A stretch of DNA of 64,000 nucleotides from the NCBI RefSeq assembly GCF_023159225.1, contig NC_063176.1, positions 8,196,963 to 8,260,962 of the forward strand, in the 5' to 3' direction. The stretch comes from Perognathus longimembris pacificus. Lineage: Eukaryota > Chordata > Mammalia > Rodentia > Heteromyidae. The position numbers and the translations under genes are program-made. The notes below the pieces were generated by a model, which was given only the letters and a program-made list of their open reading frames with translations, made no database searches and was not told the DNA's origin. Positions 36,239-48,600 of the stretch are shown here, piece after piece. Numbering within the stretch: the stretch's first letter is position 1; every line of letters starts with the position of its first letter.

Positions 36239-36358
36239 CTCTCTCTCTCTTCCTCTCTCTCTCTCTATCTCTTTTTTTCTCTCTTTCACACACACACACA
36301 CACACACATTCTATTCTATCTATTCTATTCTATTCTATCTATTCTATTCTATTCTATC
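36239..36358. repeat. Compound microsatellite (CT)n-(CA)n-(ATTCT)n
   Basis: An interrupted CT tract (36239-36286) is followed by about 11 CA units (36287-36308). Then come ATTCT pentanucleotides with TATCTATTCT variants to about 36358. Confidence 0.95.
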
Positions 36359-39300
36359 ATTGCTATTATCTAGACATGAAATGGAAACATGAACATATAC
36401 CACATTCATTCACTTTCCTATGCTTGTTTATATGTTTTTGGGCAAAATTGGTCACATGACTAAACTTAAATCTAATAGACTAGATGTATGTAATTCCCAT
36501 AATAGAGGATAATTTCTTTATTACCATAGATACTTCTAAAGAGAAATCCAACTTTCAAGTACAAAGTCCCAGTGGCAAGAACAAGTGTCCTGAACTATTC
36601 GTGAAAAGGAGCAATTAATTGATAATATTTTTACTGTTACCTTAGCAAGGTATGAGACTGGAGAAATCAGCAAGAACAAGATAATATAAGACCTTGTCAC
36701 AAACTTTGAGATTTATCTTGAGGACAATGTTAAAATTGTTGAGAAATTATTTTTGCTAATATTTTCTTCAGTCTCAAAATTTATATGTACATATGCATAT
36801 ATATATATATATGCATACACATATATACAAACCAAAGATATATAGAACAAACAAATAAATATTTATTTTCACAAGGTTAAATGTGTTATTTACATTATAT
36901 ACAAAGTATTTTGTATATGTCTATCTCGCTCTCTTAGAGAATTATAAACAAACATAATTTGATCTCTAAAATTTATTAGTATATAAATTTCTAATGTTGG
37001 TCCTGGGCATCTACCCAAAAGATTTCTAGTACTTTATTGAGTTCAAGTAATTTTAAAGGCTGTGATTTTATTTACTTATTCTTTGTTTCAGTGCATCTTT
37101 TTAAAAATTTCACTGTTTTGACATTGTTTTTAGAACTATTCTTAATATTTATCATAGCCCTGTCTGACTGTGCAATCTTAGGTGTACATTAGCTATCATA
37201 AGACAGTAAAGGAATATCAGAGAAACACACGTTTAATTAGTAGATCTTTTGTTTTTTTCTCAGGATGCAAAGACTGATGAATAGAAAGACTTGTTTGAAT
37301 AGAGAATAATTAGGTACATGTGTTTCAGTTTAGCCTTATTGTGCAAAAATCAGTTACAATTTATTTATTTACCTTCTATTTGGTTTGCTGTCTTCTGGGT
37401 ATACTGTCAGGTGGGCTTGATCTGAACAACTGAGAAAATATCTGTTACAGTCATTTATGTAGATACAGTCCCCAAGTTTCCCACAGTGACAAGAATGACT
37501 TTGTCTTCACTTCTAATCACACAATGGGCTTTCTTTTTATTATGGTGTTTCAAGAGTCCAATAGAAGACAGGAACTGAAAGTTCTCATGAGAGATCAATT
37601 TGAAACACATGTAATCACAAAGGGATATTTAAGATCAGATTTAAGGTCAGTAAAGTAATCAATCATAAATATGAAAGAATCAGAAGCTATTTTTTCTCCT
37701 AACTCTACAAAACATCAAACATAGCATCTTTTCCTTTTACCAGTGAATATTGCCAGCAATAAATGCATTTCTTGCCTCAGTTTATTCCATCTATGGCTAC
37801 AAATTTATCCTTCAAATAAATTCACTTTGGGTTCTATCATTAGCTATTCCTCCTACTCCATTTACCAGCCTTCCATCTATTTTTGTCATGTTCTCTTAGA
37901 ATTTAACTTAATGTCTTCATGATATTTTTGATTTCTGAAAAAATCATCAAGTTTTATATTTATAGTGGTATGAAAGTGGAGATGATATTAACATTTGTGA
38001 TCTGAAAGACATTATTGAGCATTGTAAGAGCCATTTTTCTCTCCTTAGTTGCTCTTTTCTTTATGGCTCAAGAAATCTTAACAGTTCCCTTTATTTATTC
38101 ATGCTTTTACCTATAAAGCTTCTATCATCTCTAGGTCACATTTAAAATTGCTACTATTTGGCAGGAAAGATCATACCTGATCCTAAATTTGTACCTAAAA
38201 TGCTCAATGTGTGCAAAGAAGAGGAATCGACACACTAGGTGATCATCCTTTTTTCTATGTCCATTAACCTGCCTCTAAGTAGTGACAAGTGCTCCAGAAT
38301 TGAAGTAAACATCTCATCATAAGCTACTGTCTCTATTGTCAGTTTTACATTAATTTTCAACAGATATTTATGTTCACCCCACCAGCCTAATCATCCTATT
38401 TCCATATATTTCCCCTTTAATTCTGATGCAATACTTTTCCCTAAATTATAACAATGTTTGGTTTCATCTGAGATTGTCATACATCAATTTCCTCTACATT
38501 TCCCTTTGCAAAAATTTAGAACTCTAAAGAAATAAGATTATTTTACAATCTCATGTATTACTGTGGTACCACAGGCCCAACCAACTCCATAAAAGAACTA
38601 CATTGGCTTCTCTAAGCATATACCTCAGTTTAACTAATTTACCTACTTTAGAAAATTTCTCATTCCACACATTGCTCCTTTTACCAACACTTTCCCAACA
38701 GCAAAGGTCTAAACACTAATTCTATCATTTCTCATTACATTTTGCATCAGAATTATCCCTGAAAGTTATCATTACAAACTTCAAACCGGTTCTTCTGTCC
38801 TTCCTTTTGTTTCTTTGCACAATAGCCCATCTACATGGAATCTACCCTGTCTCCTTACATTTGAACTCTTCTGCTTAAAGAAAATGTACTAAACAAACAG
38901 AAAAAATCCTGATAATCCCAAATAACTTTGCCTTTCCTAATGTGTTCCATTATACAAGGTATATGCATGATAAATCCCAAGTCCTTTTTGTGTAACTTTT
39001 AAGTTTCTTAATGTAGAATTTACTCCTTTCTGTCTTGTACAGCCAAATAGTACATTTCATGTGATGTCAATTTCCAAATAATGTCTCCCACACAATTCAT
39101 TTTTTTGAATCTGTTTATGTCTTAACACATCCTTCCACTCCTTTTCTAATTTAGCATTCCAATCTCCTTCACCATAGTTATAACTCATTTGCACAAACGC
39201 CTTATGCACTCCATTAGTTTAGCATCAATTTTGCAGAATGGAGAGTATACACAATAGGCATTCCAGTAGAGTGCTATATTAGTTGAATGGGTGAATGAGA

Positions 39301-39514
39301 TAATTAATTATTAGAGTCAATACCTTGTGTTAGTCTTTCTTTCATACTTTGAACATTATATCAACTACTGCCTTTAAAGCAAAAGGCAGGTTTTATTTTA
39401 TCCCTTTTATTACATGGATGTAACACCCATCAAACACCATTCTGTTTGTTAACACTCAATGTATATTTATGAACTAACTGAACAACTCCAGTGTCACCTT
39501 TTCCTTCTTCTTTT
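36359..39514. other. Intergenic, no gene seen
   Basis: AT-rich DNA with a short TA/TATG palindromic run (36785-36825). A ~26-base match to L1 ORF2 ('gggcatctacccaaaagat', 37005) is too short to call. No gene or other element recognised. Confidence 0.6.
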
Positions 39515-39623
39515 TAGGAGAGACTCATTACAGAGTCTGGAGACTTGGCTTTGAGCTCATTATCTTCCTGACTCAACCTCCCAAATGATGGGATTAAAGT
39601 TATATTCCACCACACTCGCATCT
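39515..39623 (-). mobile_element. Diverged B1-like SINE
   Basis: On the plus strand, 'ggctttgagctcattatctt' followed by 'aacctcccaaatgatgggat' and 'taaagttatattccaccaca' is the minus-strand order of a B1 monomer. The 'gatgggattaaag' core matches B1 well. It is monomeric, with no A-tail or TSD seen. Confidence 0.65.
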
Positions 39624-41426
39624 ATAATATTTTCTTATAGTGAAATGTGCCACAACAAACACCCCAGATTCATTATGCCTGTACTTATATAAGCTTTAAA
39701 AGATGACTACTTCTCCATACTGTGCCTCTTAATATAGAAAATATGATTTTGACAAATGTTATTAAAATATGTTGAAAATGTATAATGAAATTAATAGAAG
39801 ATGAAGTTGTTTTAAAAATTCATATATGATTTTATATATACATTTACACAAATACATATATGCTCATATAAAAATATGGATATTTGTGTGTTAAATAATT
39901 TATAAAGTACCAACCACCATTTTTCAAAGCATAATTATTGTTTCTCAACATATTTTTCTTATATATTTTTCACAGCCATTTCTTTAGTGTGTGTCATAAT
40001 AGGGTTTGGAAGTCTACACTACCAGTGAGTTTATCAGTGAATGTATGGAACAGAAATGTTTTACCCACTTCTAAAAGAGATTAATGCTTTCTAGATATTT
40101 GATATTAAGACTTTAGATGTTTTTTATTACATGGAAATGAAGTATAATATTGTTATGAAAGTAATCTGCATCCTAAATAGTGCTTTATTTTTCCTCTGTG
40201 AACAGCAAACAAACTGGGTCTTTTTGATAGTATTATCGAAGTTGCTAAACTACAGAAAACATTAAATTTTGATTCTTACTCTAGAGATCTCCTTTTGGCT
40301 CACCAATTTTGTTTTCACAGGCAAGTCTGGGAAGAGAGTATTCATCATATCCTTATAATTAAATTAATGTAAAGATTTCTATGACTTAAAACTAAACATT
40401 AAGAATTATTTGTGGCATTCATTAGTAGTATCAAAAACTCATGATAATAATTGAGTTTCTGTTAAAAGAACATAAAATCTTTGAAACTATACTTTTCTAG
40501 AGTATTCCAAGAAGATGTCTTATGGTCCCTCATGTAATTTGCATTTGGAAATTTATCAATAGGGAAAAAATAGAATTGTATTCTGGAGCCAAAAATGCAT
40601 ATTTGTACTGAAACTTTAGATCTAGTTTTTCTCTGAACACTGAAACTTTAGATCCAGTTGCTTTATTGTCTAGTAAGGAAAAATAACCTTTTGAATAAGA
40701 TCTTTTTATATTATTAAAGAAATTAATGTTTTGAATTAAATATTTGATTTATGAGTAGAAAATGAGCTGCTATAATGTAATCATTTCTTATTTCTAGTAC
40801 ATAAATTATTGGAGTAGTGATTTTTTGGATTTTGTTTCTGTTTCCATTTTATTCTTGAAAGAGTTCTATTTTTTTACTTTCCCTTTATACTGTTCCTGTT
40901 TACATATGGATTGACTGGATGATAAACAACATTCAGTGGTATTCACCTAATAATGGTTTCAGGCTTCTGAATCATATGACAGGGTTATCTCTCCTCTGAA
41001 AGTATTCTGACACAGAGAATATAAACTGTTCTTCCAATTGTCTTTGATGTATTTTTCTGATTTCTGGGTTGTACCATGTACTGTGAACCCTGATCTGAAT
41101 ACCTTAGATTTTGTGCATACACCTTTGCATGTGGACAATTGTTCACATTTGTGGCTTTGTGAACAACAAAGTTCTGCACGCTCCCCTTCTGTGTTGCCGA
41201 TGTAATGCCAAAGTTACTGTATGCATACTGTTTATTGTGTACTGATCTCCTCAACTCTTTTTATGCTAGCTCATGTGTACTTATCATTTACATTTTTATA
41301 TCTAAACTCATGCTTGTGTCTTTTTTCGCATTCAACTCTCACTGGCTCAGATTTACTATTTTTATTCTTCCTTAAAGTATAGAATGAAACATTCTATATT
41401 AGGAAATTCTATCATAACATCTTTTT
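39624..41426. other. Intergenic with one short direct repeat
   Basis: AT-rich DNA. The 21-base phrase beginning actgaaactttagat occurs at 40607-40627 and 40639-40659 with one difference, giving a tandem duplication of period 32. A minus-strand 89-codon frame (40985-41254) has no recognisable motif. Confidence 0.6.
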
Positions 41427-41493
41427 CCACTAGTTTATTCATTTAACCTTACTTTTAGTTTCCATTCCCATTATTATCATATGTGACATTCAG
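41427..41493 (+). repeat. Left arm of 67-bp inverted repeat
   Basis: From 'ccactagtttattc' to 'tgtgacattcag' this is the reverse complement of 41840-41906, with two mismatches. The arms enclose about 346 bp, including an L1 3' end. See the matching right arm for interpretation. Confidence 0.95.
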
Positions 41494-41671
41494 ATGTGGA
41501 TTTTTGTTTTAAAAGGGTATTATTTGGTTACTTCTTGGCTTTAAGGACAGTCAATTTTGCAATGACTTCTGATCACAGTAGTATTTTAGTGTATGAATTT
41601 TGGTGATAAAACACATAGCTTTGGATTTCCATAATTATTCTATGATGGATCAAAATCAGTATTTTCTTTAT

Positions 41672-41840
41672 ATATATTTTATTATCAAACTGTATTACAG
41701 AGACGTTACAGTTTCATACGTTAGGCATTAGATACATTTCTTGTACTGTTTGTTACCTCGTCCCTCATTCCCCCCTCCTTCCTCCCGCTTTTCCTCCGCC
41801 CCCATGAGTTGTTCAGTTCATTTACACCAAACAGTTTTGC
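41672..41840 (-). mobile_element. Short antisense L1 3' end
   Basis: 'ttttattatcaaactgtatt' and 'ttacagtttcatacgttagg', followed by 'cattagatacatttcttgta', match the reverse complement of the full-length copy's last ~170 bp. The G-rich tract appears as C-rich plus-strand sequence (41760-41805). L1 homology ends at 'aaacagttttgc' (41840). The next base begins the inverted copy of sequence lying about 180 bp beyond the opposite (A-tail) side. No normal TSD is apparent. Confidence 0.9.
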
Positions 41841-41906
41841 TGAATGTCACATATGATAATAATGGGAATGGAAACTAAAAATAAGGTTAAATGAATAAAC
41901 TAGTAG
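41840..41906 (-). repeat. Right arm of 67-bp inverted repeat, abutting L1 5' junction
   Basis: The reverse complement of 41427-41493, with two mismatches. It begins exactly where L1 homology stops. The arrangement suggests that at the L1 5' end synthesis switched to, or was repaired from, nearby chromosomal DNA, copying it in inverted orientation. An older hairpin duplication later entered by L1 is less likely, because the junction coincides with the L1 end. Confidence 0.9.
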
Positions 41907-42571
41907 AAAGCAATTTACATTTAACCCCAAAATACAATTTTTCAAAATATTAACAACAGTTAAAAGCTATTAACAAGATTGATCACGATGCATTGTACTC
42001 ATAAACTGAAGTTGAACTGAATCCCTTTCATGCAAACTACTTGAAGATATTTTTAATATAAAATAAAGATATGAACCAAGGTCTATAATCACATGAAGAC
42101 CCACTGAATTATCATTGGTTAGAAGACAGCAAAAGACAAATTAACTAAAAATGCTTTTAAGGCAAAAGGGTGTCTTGAGGGAGTGAATAGTACACACAGC
42201 ATCAAACCATACACCCAAATAAAACAAAAGATAAGATGTTTCTGCTTCTGTAACCAGAGAATATATTAGATAGATACTAAACTTCCAAAGATCTCAAGTA
42301 TGAATGCAGTCGCCATCAATGTAAAGGGAAAGCCCTCTTTATACGTACAGGAGTAAACCATAATAGAAAGCAAAACCCTCCCAGTTTTGGAACTATGTGG
42401 ATGCATTGTCCTTAAAATGAACCAAGTAGGAGAATTTGGATAAATTTATGACTGGTGGTGAAGTTTTCATTCTTATATGCACAAGCTCAATGAGCCACAG
42501 CCACATTTTTTCCATAAAGGACTTTTATAAAATGAAGCATTTTATGTCATTAGTCATTTTGTAATAAGATC
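41907..42571. other. Intergenic, no gene seen
   Basis: AT-rich DNA without recognised features. Confidence 0.6.
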
Positions 42572-42786
42572 TTTTTTTTTTTTTTTTTTTTTTTGCCAGT
42601 CCTGGGGCTTGGACTCAGGGCCTGAGCACTGTCCCTGGCTTCTTTTTTGCTCAAGGCTAGCACTCTGCCACTTGAGCCACAGCACCACTTCTGGCCGTTT
42701 TCTGTATATGTGGTGCTGGGGAATTGAACCCAGGGCCTCATGTACAGGAGGCAAGCACTCTTGCCACTAGGCCATCTCCCCAGCCC
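42572..42786 (-). mobile_element. IDL-Geo SINE, near-consensus
   Basis: A 23-T run (42572-42594; the A-tail) precedes Geo ('gccagtcctggggcttgg', 42595). The ID-like monomer ends 'ccagccc' at 42786. On the minus strand the B box reads GGTTCAATTCC. The copy agrees closely with those at 44.5 and 50.6 kb, implying recent activity. 'aagatc' before and 'aaaatc' after may be a short imperfect TSD. Confidence 0.95.
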
Positions 42787-43135
42787 AAAATCTATTTTTT
42801 TCCTGAAAATAAAAAACATATTTTTCCAAAACTAAGTTTGTTTTCTGATTACTGACTTTAAACTTTCTCATTTTAAGTGCACGGGAGGAAGTTCTGAGAT
42901 ACTTTGCAGTGCATTTTGAAGCAAGATAGTAGATGAGAATGCATACTTTCTGAACATAGCCCAGAGACAATAGTAACCCAAGGTAAGTTCACTATCTCTT
43001 TTGTTGTTAAATCCAGAAATAATATTAATTTATGTTACAAATATGACAACAAAAATTTGTGGCTAAAAATACTCAAAAGGATGCTTTTCTTCTCCTTGAT
43101 ACAATAACCTGTATTTTACAACTAGAGCTGTTTTA
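42787..43135. other. Intergenic, no gene seen
   Basis: Ordinary AT-rich DNA between two SINEs. Confidence 0.6.
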
Positions 43136-43191
43136 CAGTGCTGGGGTGTATCCTAGAGTCTCATGCATATAATTCAACTTTTCACAGAGCA
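43136..43191 (-). mobile_element. ID-like SINE fragment (old)
   Basis: The plus-strand text 'cagtgctggggtgtatccta' then 'gagtctcatgcatataattc' parallels the reverse complement of ID ('gtgctggggatcgaaccca', 'gggcctcatgcatgcaagg'). No tail or TSD was found. Short and diverged. Confidence 0.5.
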
Positions 43192-44493
43192 ACAGGTTTT
43201 AGATAGGAAATTTTGTTTTTTGTCCTCTTGAACACAATAGGGATCATTTCTTATGCCCTTTATAGTAGCTCTGTAAGTGCTTGAAATTCCTTTATAACGG
43301 GGGTCCTTCATATGTTCCGACTTTAGTAGACCACGGCTTTATCTTTGGATTTCATTGGCTAATGTAGCTTACTGGAATTAAGCAGAAAACTTCAATGTTT
43401 AGGATGTTTTTGATACTATCTACAACCAGAAAATATAGTTGTACTTATTTAATATCCTTCCATACTCTACATTTGTAATAGTCTCACAACATATCTAGAT
43501 ATCAATACACTAGTGTAATGATAAATAGGTATTAATAAACAAAAATGCATATAAATCTTTAAGTACATAAAATATGCTAGATTTGTCTTTTTCAGAGGAT
43601 AATCCTGGCCTTGAATTTTTAATACTAATTTTTACAATTTATAATGACTGCCTATTGATTTCTAGCTTGATACAGAAGCATTTAAAGGCATTATTTTATT
43701 CAACACTCAAAACAACCCTTGAAGATTATACTATAATCATTAATTTTACATGAAGGAAATTTTAAGTTGGAGAGACTGTCCAAGAATCAACATCATACAA
43801 CTTCTGAAGCTGAAATAAAAATCAATGGATTAACCAACCATAAATTGCCTAATAATTAAACATTCATATTTTAATGTTTTAGTCATTGTATTAAAGCTAA
43901 CATAATCACAGATCTTGTATCCTGCAGCTGGACTCCATTATTTTAGGATATTATTTAGAATGAACCTCTCTGAATCACCATGGTTCTGGGTGTAAATGAG
44001 GAGTCAAGAGGGCCTACATATTCCAGAGTAAAATTGAGGATTTATTTGTTAATTGGCTTTGAGATCTTAGGATTAAAGGTTTAAGTACTATCTTTATGAA
44101 AGATTGAAACTAATTAAAGTTTTAATCTCTGATGATTTTATGATTAAAGGATGTCTCTTAAAAATTTATGTAATGGTTATTTGACAGTAATTACTTCTTT
44201 ACTGTTCCTTACACCATTTACTTCACCTTTGTCCAATGGTTTTTATGTGAATATCTGTGATTGATCATATAGAATTATTTTCTCATTTTAAGTGAAATTT
44301 TTTTCCATATTCAGTTCAAGAATTGTTATATTTCCAGTATGTGCAACTTGCCTGTGACTAAAGATATACTTGTGTTACTATTAAGAATCCTGTCAAATTA
44401 ATGGTCAATTTTTAAAGAAGAATAATTTTTACACCATAACTTAAATAATTTCTGAGAAAATTAAGACTATTTATGGGAATAAATGAATTAAAA
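43192..44493. other. Intergenic, no gene seen
   Basis: AT-rich DNA with no recognised gene or element. Confidence 0.6.
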
Positions 44494-44500
44494 AATTCAT

Positions 44501-44689
44501 GGGCTGGGGATAGAGCCTAGTGGCAAGAGTGCCTGCCTGGGATACACGAGGCCCTAGGTTCGATTCCCCAGCACCACATATACAGAAAACGGCCAGAAGC
44601 GGCGCTGTGGCTCAAGTGGCAGAGTGCTAGCCTTGAGCGGGAAGAAGCCAGGGACAGTGCTCAGGCCCTGAGTCCAAGGCCCAGGACTG

Positions 44690-44732
<43 letters not shown>
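44501..44732 (+). mobile_element. IDL-Geo SINE, young copy with 41-nt A-tail
   Basis: Runs from GGGCTGGGGATAGAGCCT (44501) with a perfect B box GGTTCGATTCC (about 44558) and CpG-containing Geo half ('agaagcggcgctgtggct') to 'aggactggc' (44691). A pure run of 41 As follows (44692-44732). 'aaattcat' before and 'aaatcat' after form an imperfect TSD. Retained CpGs and the long pure tail mark this as among the youngest elements here. Confidence 0.96.
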
Positions 44733-44737
<5 letters not shown>

Positions 44738-47700
44738 ACCTTTACCTAGATAGTGTCTATCATCTGATCCTACTGAAATTAACTCCATGTAAGCTTAGGT
44801 GGTATAAATGGAAGAACAGTACTGAATGGGCTGGACAAATGACCTGGTAAAGAATTGTTTTTGTACCTCTTTAACTAATGAAAAAACTTTTACTCATTAC
44901 TCATTTCTTCTTCTGTAGAAATCCATTCAGCTAAGGGAAACAATCCATTTTTTAGACAAAAACTATTTCACTTAAGTTTATTGGGAAGTCTAAATGTAAT
45001 ATGTAACATCATATTTCTATTCAGTTTTTGTTAGATAAAATATTTATTAAGGAACATATCAGATATTATAAAACTTGAACACACTACTAGAAGTATATGT
45101 TTACACACATGTACATATGTGTACGTGTGTATATATGTACCCATATAAATATTTACCCCAATTTCATAATATAAAATGATTAATTCTGTTTTGTCTGTAC
45201 ACTTAGGTTAAAAATAACATTTTAAAACCAAACATAAGTGAACATTTATGAAAAATAGTGAAACATTGGATAATTGATATTACTGTATATGCAAATGTAA
45301 CTTCTGCTTCCGGTGTTCTTGCTTATTCTGGAACAAAAGGAAGAATGTATAAATCCTTACTTTTTTTAATTTTAGATAAAGTCTAAGGGGACAAAATTCA
45401 AGTCTTGGGTTTCAAGTCCAAACATGTTTCACTCTGGAACATTAAGCAAAGGTTTTCTATAAACTAGTGTAATTTAAGCTTGACATTTATAAGAATGGTA
45501 GGATATAGTATATTGCTCACTTTTTCTGTCTGAATTTAAAACTAATTCTTAGAACCCTTAGAACCCATTGCTTCTTCTTTGTGGTACTTTCATATATAAT
45601 TCATCTTTCTTGTCTCTTGGTGAAATCTCCTTCCCAACTTTTTGCTAATGCAATTCTTATCTCTCAGAGATCACTTTGAATTACACATTGTAAAAATATT
45701 CAATATTCCATCTCTGTTTTATGATTTATTTGGAACAAATAATAGCTCACTTACAAATTTCATTGCATGCTCCTTGTTTAGTATTTTTGTTTATTTGTAA
45801 ATTACTATTCAACCTATTCAATATGTATGATACGTGGCTTTGATCTCTACCTTGCTTAAGTTTCCTAAATTGAAATTTCACTACAAAACTTGCAAGTAAT
45901 TGCTAATTCTAAGGTTATGCGTGCTTGCATTCATTTCCAAGTTTCTTGCTATCTTGTTGCTTAGACTTACTTTAAAACAATTTAAAGAAAACACATTTTA
46001 TTATGTTTCACATCAAGACTTTTTATCTATGTAAAAATGTAAGAAATGTTCTGCAATATTAAAACTACTTATCTAATTTCTCTAATTTAATAATCAATGG
46101 TTGATGTAACAAGTGATCTTATCAAATAACTTATAGCCCCAGAACTATACAGATAGATGATCAAGAGGAAGGGAGACTCTGATGAGTATGAACGTAAAAT
46201 TCAGTACCTGTGAAGTTCATCCAGTTGTATAGATACTCTAAAATCACTTTAGTGGTTATGCAAAATTCGGATCAGGAATATCAATGTAGAATGATTTTCT
46301 GAGTATTATTAAATTAATAGGGTCTACAATGGAAAATAAAGTATACGGTAGAATCCAGACAAATGTCAAGACAAGAGGTCAAATTTTTCAAGGCATGTTC
46401 AACCATATCATTAAGTATTTAGATCACAAATGTGGCAGAGTGATTATTAAAATGGCCTAGCTATAAAGTCTTTGAAGAGTAGATGCTTATTATGTTGCTG
46501 AAACAGGAGACTTCCTAGGAAGGAATTATTCCTTTGCCATTCATAACTAAAGAAGTTATTTTCTCTAAAGTCATTAGTATTATCCTCCTTTTAAATCCTA
46601 CATTATTTAGTATGGAAGAACCTAACACATACTTTGCTTTAGATCTATGCTCACCATTCTCCTGTTTTATTTATCAAATTATTAAACATGCACTTACTAC
46701 ACATACAAGTGTAGGAAGAGTCATTAGATAAAGTACTACAGAAATAAATTTTATAATCCTAAAGTATTTTGTGCTTGTTTTAGAAGCTCAGTGGAAATAT
46801 GCATATACACATACATAATTAATATAACTTATGTAAGGCTCAAGAACACCATTATTAGAAAGATAAGGATCATATTATATCAAGAGTGTCTATAAACTCA
46901 TACCTGGAATATGTTGATTCTTTATGTCACTAGTGTTCACTATAGTAATAACTGTAAGAATTCATTAAGTAAAAGTGTCACGTAAATATAATAAACACAT
47001 CAGGAGGTCATAAATATAGCTGAAAATACTTAATATTTTAGAGTGTGCAGAAAAACAAAAAATACATAGATACAGATTTTTTATACTACATAGTATTATC
47101 ATTATTTAACTTCTGTAGCTAAAAGAAAATAATTTTTGGAAGTCAATAATTGTCTCTTCATAGCATGGCACTTTTCTTATACTTGTTATCTTTTCTGAGG
47201 CAACAACCTCATTCCATATTTTTTATTCATCTATGTTGGATGGAACCATTTCATTATCGATGTTTTTATGATAAGTATAAAACATCTTAATGCTACTGTT
47301 TCTAAAGTTCAGTCTAGAATGATAAAATTGACTATGTATAGATTTAAAATATCTTGCTATAATCATTCCAAGGTACTAAAATGTAGTATCTGTTATGATT
47401 ACATGTTTGCTTCTCTCAACAAAGATTATCATTATTATGGGGATTTGGGTGTGTGTGGGGTGGGGTGGTTTTTGGTTTGTTTTCATTTCAGCCACAGTAG
47501 AAAAGTCTTGAACCTATTTTCCTTCTGCAACTTGATGGTATTGATAAAAGGCTTTTTTACCAAGGAATGGCTGTGGTATTTGGCATCTAAAATATAGAAA
47601 TGATTTCCTGGTAAGCGCAAATGTAATTTGGCTTTGTGCTATCCAAGTTTCTTTGGAATAGATTGTAACCTTTGATTTTTCTGCTTACTATTTTAGGCAT

Positions 47701-48219
47701 ACATTAGTTGAAAAGCATAATATCTTATCTGTATATTTAGTAAATTAAGCACCTTGCAGAACTAGTTGATACTTTGAAGCCGTTGCTCTTTCCCTATTCC
47801 AGTTAAATATTGAATGGGTTATTTAGTCCCTTTTTTCTTTTTCCATCCTCCCAATGGATTGATTGCTTCTATAAATAATCCTCTGTGAATGCATTTTCTC
47901 TCAGATTCAAGCCACAACACTTCAAAATATTTAACCTTTAGGACAACTAATGAGATCTTCTCTAGAAGACAAAGCATAAACAATTTGAACTGTGTTTCAC
48001 CTAGATGAATTTTTTTAAATGATAAAATCTGAATTTGATTTCAGCAGATGAAAAACGGATTATTGGTCTACCCCTCTACATTCTACTGACTGCCCAATTT
48101 ATTTCTATATACATTTTGTTGTTTTTTTCTAGATCAAGATTCTTCATATGAAATAACACATGTAGTATATACCTTTAGAATTTGATTTGTTTCATTTTAT
48201 ATAATAATATTTATTTCTG
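44733..48219. other. Intergenic, no gene seen
   Basis: AT-rich DNA. The longest open frame (47268-47597, plus, 109 codons) has Lys/Ile/Tyr-rich composition expected of AT-rich DNA and no recognised domain. A short TACACATG/CATATGTG palindromic run is at about 45100-45140. Confidence 0.6.
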
Positions 48220-48600
48220 TTTTCCTCAAAGTGTATGATTTCATTTTTAGTATTAAATAACACTATATTGTATAAAGATTCTGAATTCTGTCTTTATCCA
48301 TTGGTCAACTCCTAGGCACTTAGATTCCATAGCTTGACTACTGTAAAAATTGCCAAGATCAATAAGCATGCTCACATAACACAATATTGTATGTTTATTT
48401 ATATTCCTTTGGGAATATTTGTAACAGTCAGGATTATATAGTACTTATAATTTCAGTTTTTGAAAAATCTCCATACTAATTTCAATAGTGGCTTAATGAA
48501 GCTATATTATAACCACTAAAATAGACATGTTCAGTTTTACCAACCTCCTATCAGCATTTATTGTTTGTGGGTTTTTTCATGGCTATTCTGAGTGTTATTT
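48220..48600 (-). mobile_element. Ancient L1 ORF2 fragment, antisense
   Basis: 'tttatccattggtcaactcc', 'aggcacttagattccatagc', 'ttgactactgtaaaaattgc' and 'tccatactaatttcaatagt' (48292-48490) follow the order of old antisense L1 ORF2/3' sequence ('tttatccattcatctg', 'cacttaggttgattcc', 'ttgactattgtaaatagtgc', 'ctccatactgttttcc'). It is highly diverged, with no open frame, and clearly older than the rodent L1s in the window. Confidence 0.65.

Noticed and set aside
36998..37028. Possible tiny L1 ORF2 remnant ('gggcatctacccaaaagat')
   Set aside because: Only about 26 bases match, with no flanking L1 sequence.
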